Assembly (NCBI GenBank): GCA_937138955.1
Contig: CAKZPJ010000198.1
Span: forward strand, 1-7,721
Direction: 5' to 3'
Length of the DNA: 7,721 nt
From: an uncultured Flammeovirgaceae bacterium
GTDB lineage: Bacteria; Bacteroidota; Bacteroidia; Cytophagales; Cyclobacteriaceae
A program made the translations under genes and the position numbers. The notes under the pieces were generated by a model. That model was given only the letters and a program-made list of their open reading frames with translations, was not told the DNA's origin and did no database searches. Shown here in pieces: positions 6,156 to 7,721 of this stretch; the first letter of the stretch is position 1; each line of letters starts with the position of its first letter.

Positions 6156-7643
6156 ATGAAGATACTGCTAACAGGGGCTAATGGCTACATTGGGGTTAGA
6201 TTGTTACCGGTACTGGTACGAGCCGGGCACGATGTATTATGCTTAGTACGCGATAAGCGCCGCATGAATGTGGAAAAATCACTGATTGATTCAGGCTGCG
6301 TTGAGTTTTACGAAGCGGATTTGTTAAAGCCCGAAACACTTACTAACCTTCCTAGCGATATCGACGCAGCGTACTACTTGGTGCATTCGATGGGAGGGTC
6401 AGGTGGATCAAACGACTTTGAGGCAATGGAGCAACAGGCGGCAGATAATTTCGTGGCGCAGATTACCAAAACTCAATGTCAGCAAATAATTTATCTCAGT
6501 GGAATCGTCAACGATAATAACCTTTCCAAACATCTTCGTTCACGAAGAAACGTAGAACATATTTTGCTCAACAGCGGCGTACCGACTACAGTACTGCGAG
6601 CGGCTATCATCATTGGTTCTGGAGGAGCTTCCTTTGAGATTATTCGCGATTTGGTAGAGAAATTACCCGTGATGGTTGCGCCTAAATGGGTGAGCACCCG
6701 CTGCCAACCTATTGCTCTGCGTAATGTACTACAGTACCTGGAAGGAGTACTCAACAAGGAGAAAGCCTACAACAAAATTTTTGATATTGGCGGTCCTAAT
6801 ATCTTGACGTATAAGCAGATGATGCTACAATTTGCTGAAGTACGTGGACTAACCCGGCATATTATCTCGGTACCAGTGCTATCACCTCGCCTCTCGTCAC
6901 TGTGGCTATATTTCGTTACCAGCACCTCGTTCAACCTGGCTCGTAGCTTAGTAGATAGTATGAAGAATGAGGTGATTGTAAAGGAAAAAGGCATTGACGA
7001 AATTGTGCAACTGAACCACTTAATTCCATACAAGGAAGCCGTGGGTAGAGCATTTCAGCGTATTGCTCAAAATGAAGTGGTTTCTAGTTGGAAAGACTCG
7101 CTAAATAGTAGTAAGATGGATATTAATTTGTTTGACTACGTTAAGGTACCTGGACACGGAGTATATCGTGATATTCGCAAAATTCCGTTTAACAAACCCC
7201 AAGAACAGGTGATTGAAAATATTTGGAGTATTGGCGGCGAGCGAGGCTGGTATTATCTTGGATTTCTCTGGGAAATTCGGGGGGTACTTGATCAAATGAT
7301 AGGTGGGGTAGGCTTACGGCGAGGAAGACGGAGCAATAGCGAGCTGGTTCCTGGCGATGCTTTGGACTTCTGGCGTGTACTGGTAGCCGATAAGGCGAAG
7401 GGAAGGCTGTTGCTTTACGCCGAAATGAAACTTCCTGGCGATGCCTGGCTAGAGTTTAAAGTAATTGATGAGGAGGGGCAGTGCTATCTATTGCAAACAG
7501 CAACCTACCGCCCCCAGGGGTTAGCCGGACGATTGTACTGGTGGTCAGTGTGGCCTTTTCATGGTTTTATTTTTCCCGGAATGGCTAAACGAATTATTCG
7601 CTTTGAAGAGAAAAATCCCGAAGTGAAAGAAGTTGCCCTATAA
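6156..7643 (+). CDS. YbjT-like NAD(P)-binding atypical SDR with C-terminal DUF2867 domain (495 aa)
   Basis: The N-terminal Rossmann domain (about 1-300) begins with 'ILLTGANGYIG', whose G7-x-x-G10-x-x-G13 is the dinucleotide-binding glycine motif, followed by the basic 'LVRDKRRM' (30-37), suggesting NADP(H) preference. 'AYYLVHSMGG' (72-81) and 'IIYLSGI' (111-117) are core strands. The usual SDR Tyr-x-x-x-Lys is not seen after S115; 'LSKHLRSRRNVEHIL' (123-137) sits there, as in atypical NmrA/YbjT-type members, so a redox-sensor or non-classical role is possible. Residues about 345-490 form a DUF2867 domain: 'IWSIGGERGWYYLGFLWEIR' (356-375), 'LVPGDALDFWRV' (397-408), 'MKLPGDAWLEF' (424-434) and 'YWWSVWPFHGFIFPGM' (461-476). 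Length and order match E. coli YbjT (about 476 aa), whose function is not firmly known. It is a single gene with an A-rich leader. Confidence 0.94.
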   Translation: MKILLTGANGYIGVRLLPVLVRAGHDVLCLVRDKRRMNVEKSLIDSGCVEFYEADLLKPETLTNLPSDIDAAYYLVHSMGGSGGSNDFEAMEQQAADNFVAQITKTQCQQIIYLSGIVNDNNLSKHLRSRRNVEHILLNSGVPTTVLRAAIIIGSGGASFEIIRDLVEKLPVMVAPKWVSTRCQPIALRNVLQYLEGVLNKEKAYNKIFDIGGPNILTYKQMMLQFAEVRGLTRHIISVPVLSPRLSSLWLYFVTSTSFNLARSLVDSMKNEVIVKEKGIDEIVQLNHLIPYKEAVGRAFQRIAQNEVVSSWKDSLNSSKMDINLFDYVKVPGHGVYRDIRKIPFNKPQEQVIENIWSIGGERGWYYLGFLWEIRGVLDQMIGGVGLRRGRRSNSELVPGDALDFWRVLVADKAKGRLLLYAEMKLPGDAWLEFKVIDEEGQCYLLQTATYRPQGLAGRLYWWSVWPFHGFIFPGMAKRIIRFEEKNPEVKEVAL

Positions 7644-7649
7644 ATAGGA

Positions 7650-7677
7650 GTTAGGTATTGGGGATTAGGTATTGGAA
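7650..7677. repeat. Degenerate heptanucleotide tandem repeat
   Basis: Four 7-bp units follow one another: GTTAGGT, ATTGGGG, ATTAGGT and ATTGGAA. Seen at a 14-bp period it is a near-perfect double copy, TTAGGTATTGG at 7651-7661 and 7665-7675. It starts 6 bp after the SDR stop codon. Similar heptanucleotide short tandem repeats are known in cyanobacteria and some other genomes; no function is established here. Confidence 0.8.
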
Positions 7678-7721
7678 AAGAATGCTGTACTTTAGTAGCC
7701 TTGTGTGTATCACTATGCTTA

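Noticed and set aside
6767..7033. Minus-strand open frames inside the SDR/DUF2867 gene (also at 6491-6757 and 7101-7295)
   Set aside because: They lie wholly antisense to a gene with strong family motifs and show no domain or start signal of their own.

Overview
The window reads as ordinary chromosomal DNA from a Bacteroidota bacterium, probably a Cytophagales-type marine or soil lineage. This is an inference from several signs: a secretion signal ending in 'SFAQ', a lipoprotein signal ending in 'LLAC', start codons without Shine-Dalgarno sequences, promoter-like sites of the Bacteroidota TTG-N20-TAnnTTTG type, and moderate GC. No rRNA, tRNA, insertion sequence, CRISPR array or phage gene was seen.

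Layout from left to right. (1) An almost perfect octanucleotide tandem array (1-63), running off the left edge, lies 52 bp before a 629-aa cysteine-rich protein of unknown function (116-2005, +) that contains a transthyretin/carboxypeptidase-regulatory-like beta-sandwich. (2) A minus-strand cluster, convergent with it, reads from right to left: a RimJ/RimL-like GNAT N-acetyltransferase (3077-3655), a DinB_2-type four-helix protein overlapping it by 20 nt (2641-3096), and a DUF1572/DinB-type protein (2024-2548) after a 92-bp AT-rich gap. (3) A 292-bp divergent intergenic region carries a plausible promoter on each strand. (4) A secreted NodB-fold polysaccharide deacetylase (3948-4901, +) converges on (5) an SMP-30/gluconolactonase/LRE-type beta-propeller lipoprotein (4940-5998, -). 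A 12-bp perfect palindrome covers the deacetylase stop codon between them. (6) A YbjT-like atypical SDR with a C-terminal DUF2867 domain (6156-7643, +) is divergent from the lipoprotein and is followed by a degenerate heptanucleotide repeat (7650-7677).

The genes do not form one pathway. The GNAT and first DinB-like gene are very probably co-transcribed and translationally coupled, and the second DinB-like gene may be read with them. The deacetylase and the propeller lipoprotein are both exported and may act on carbohydrate or lactone substrates at the envelope, but they are convergent and so not co-transcribed. No clear new multi-gene system is visible. The parts most worth a second look are the 629-aa cysteine-rich protein behind a potentially length-variable octamer array, the paired DinB-fold proteins coupled to an acetyltransferase, and the recurrence of 7-8-bp short repeats in the intergenic gaps.
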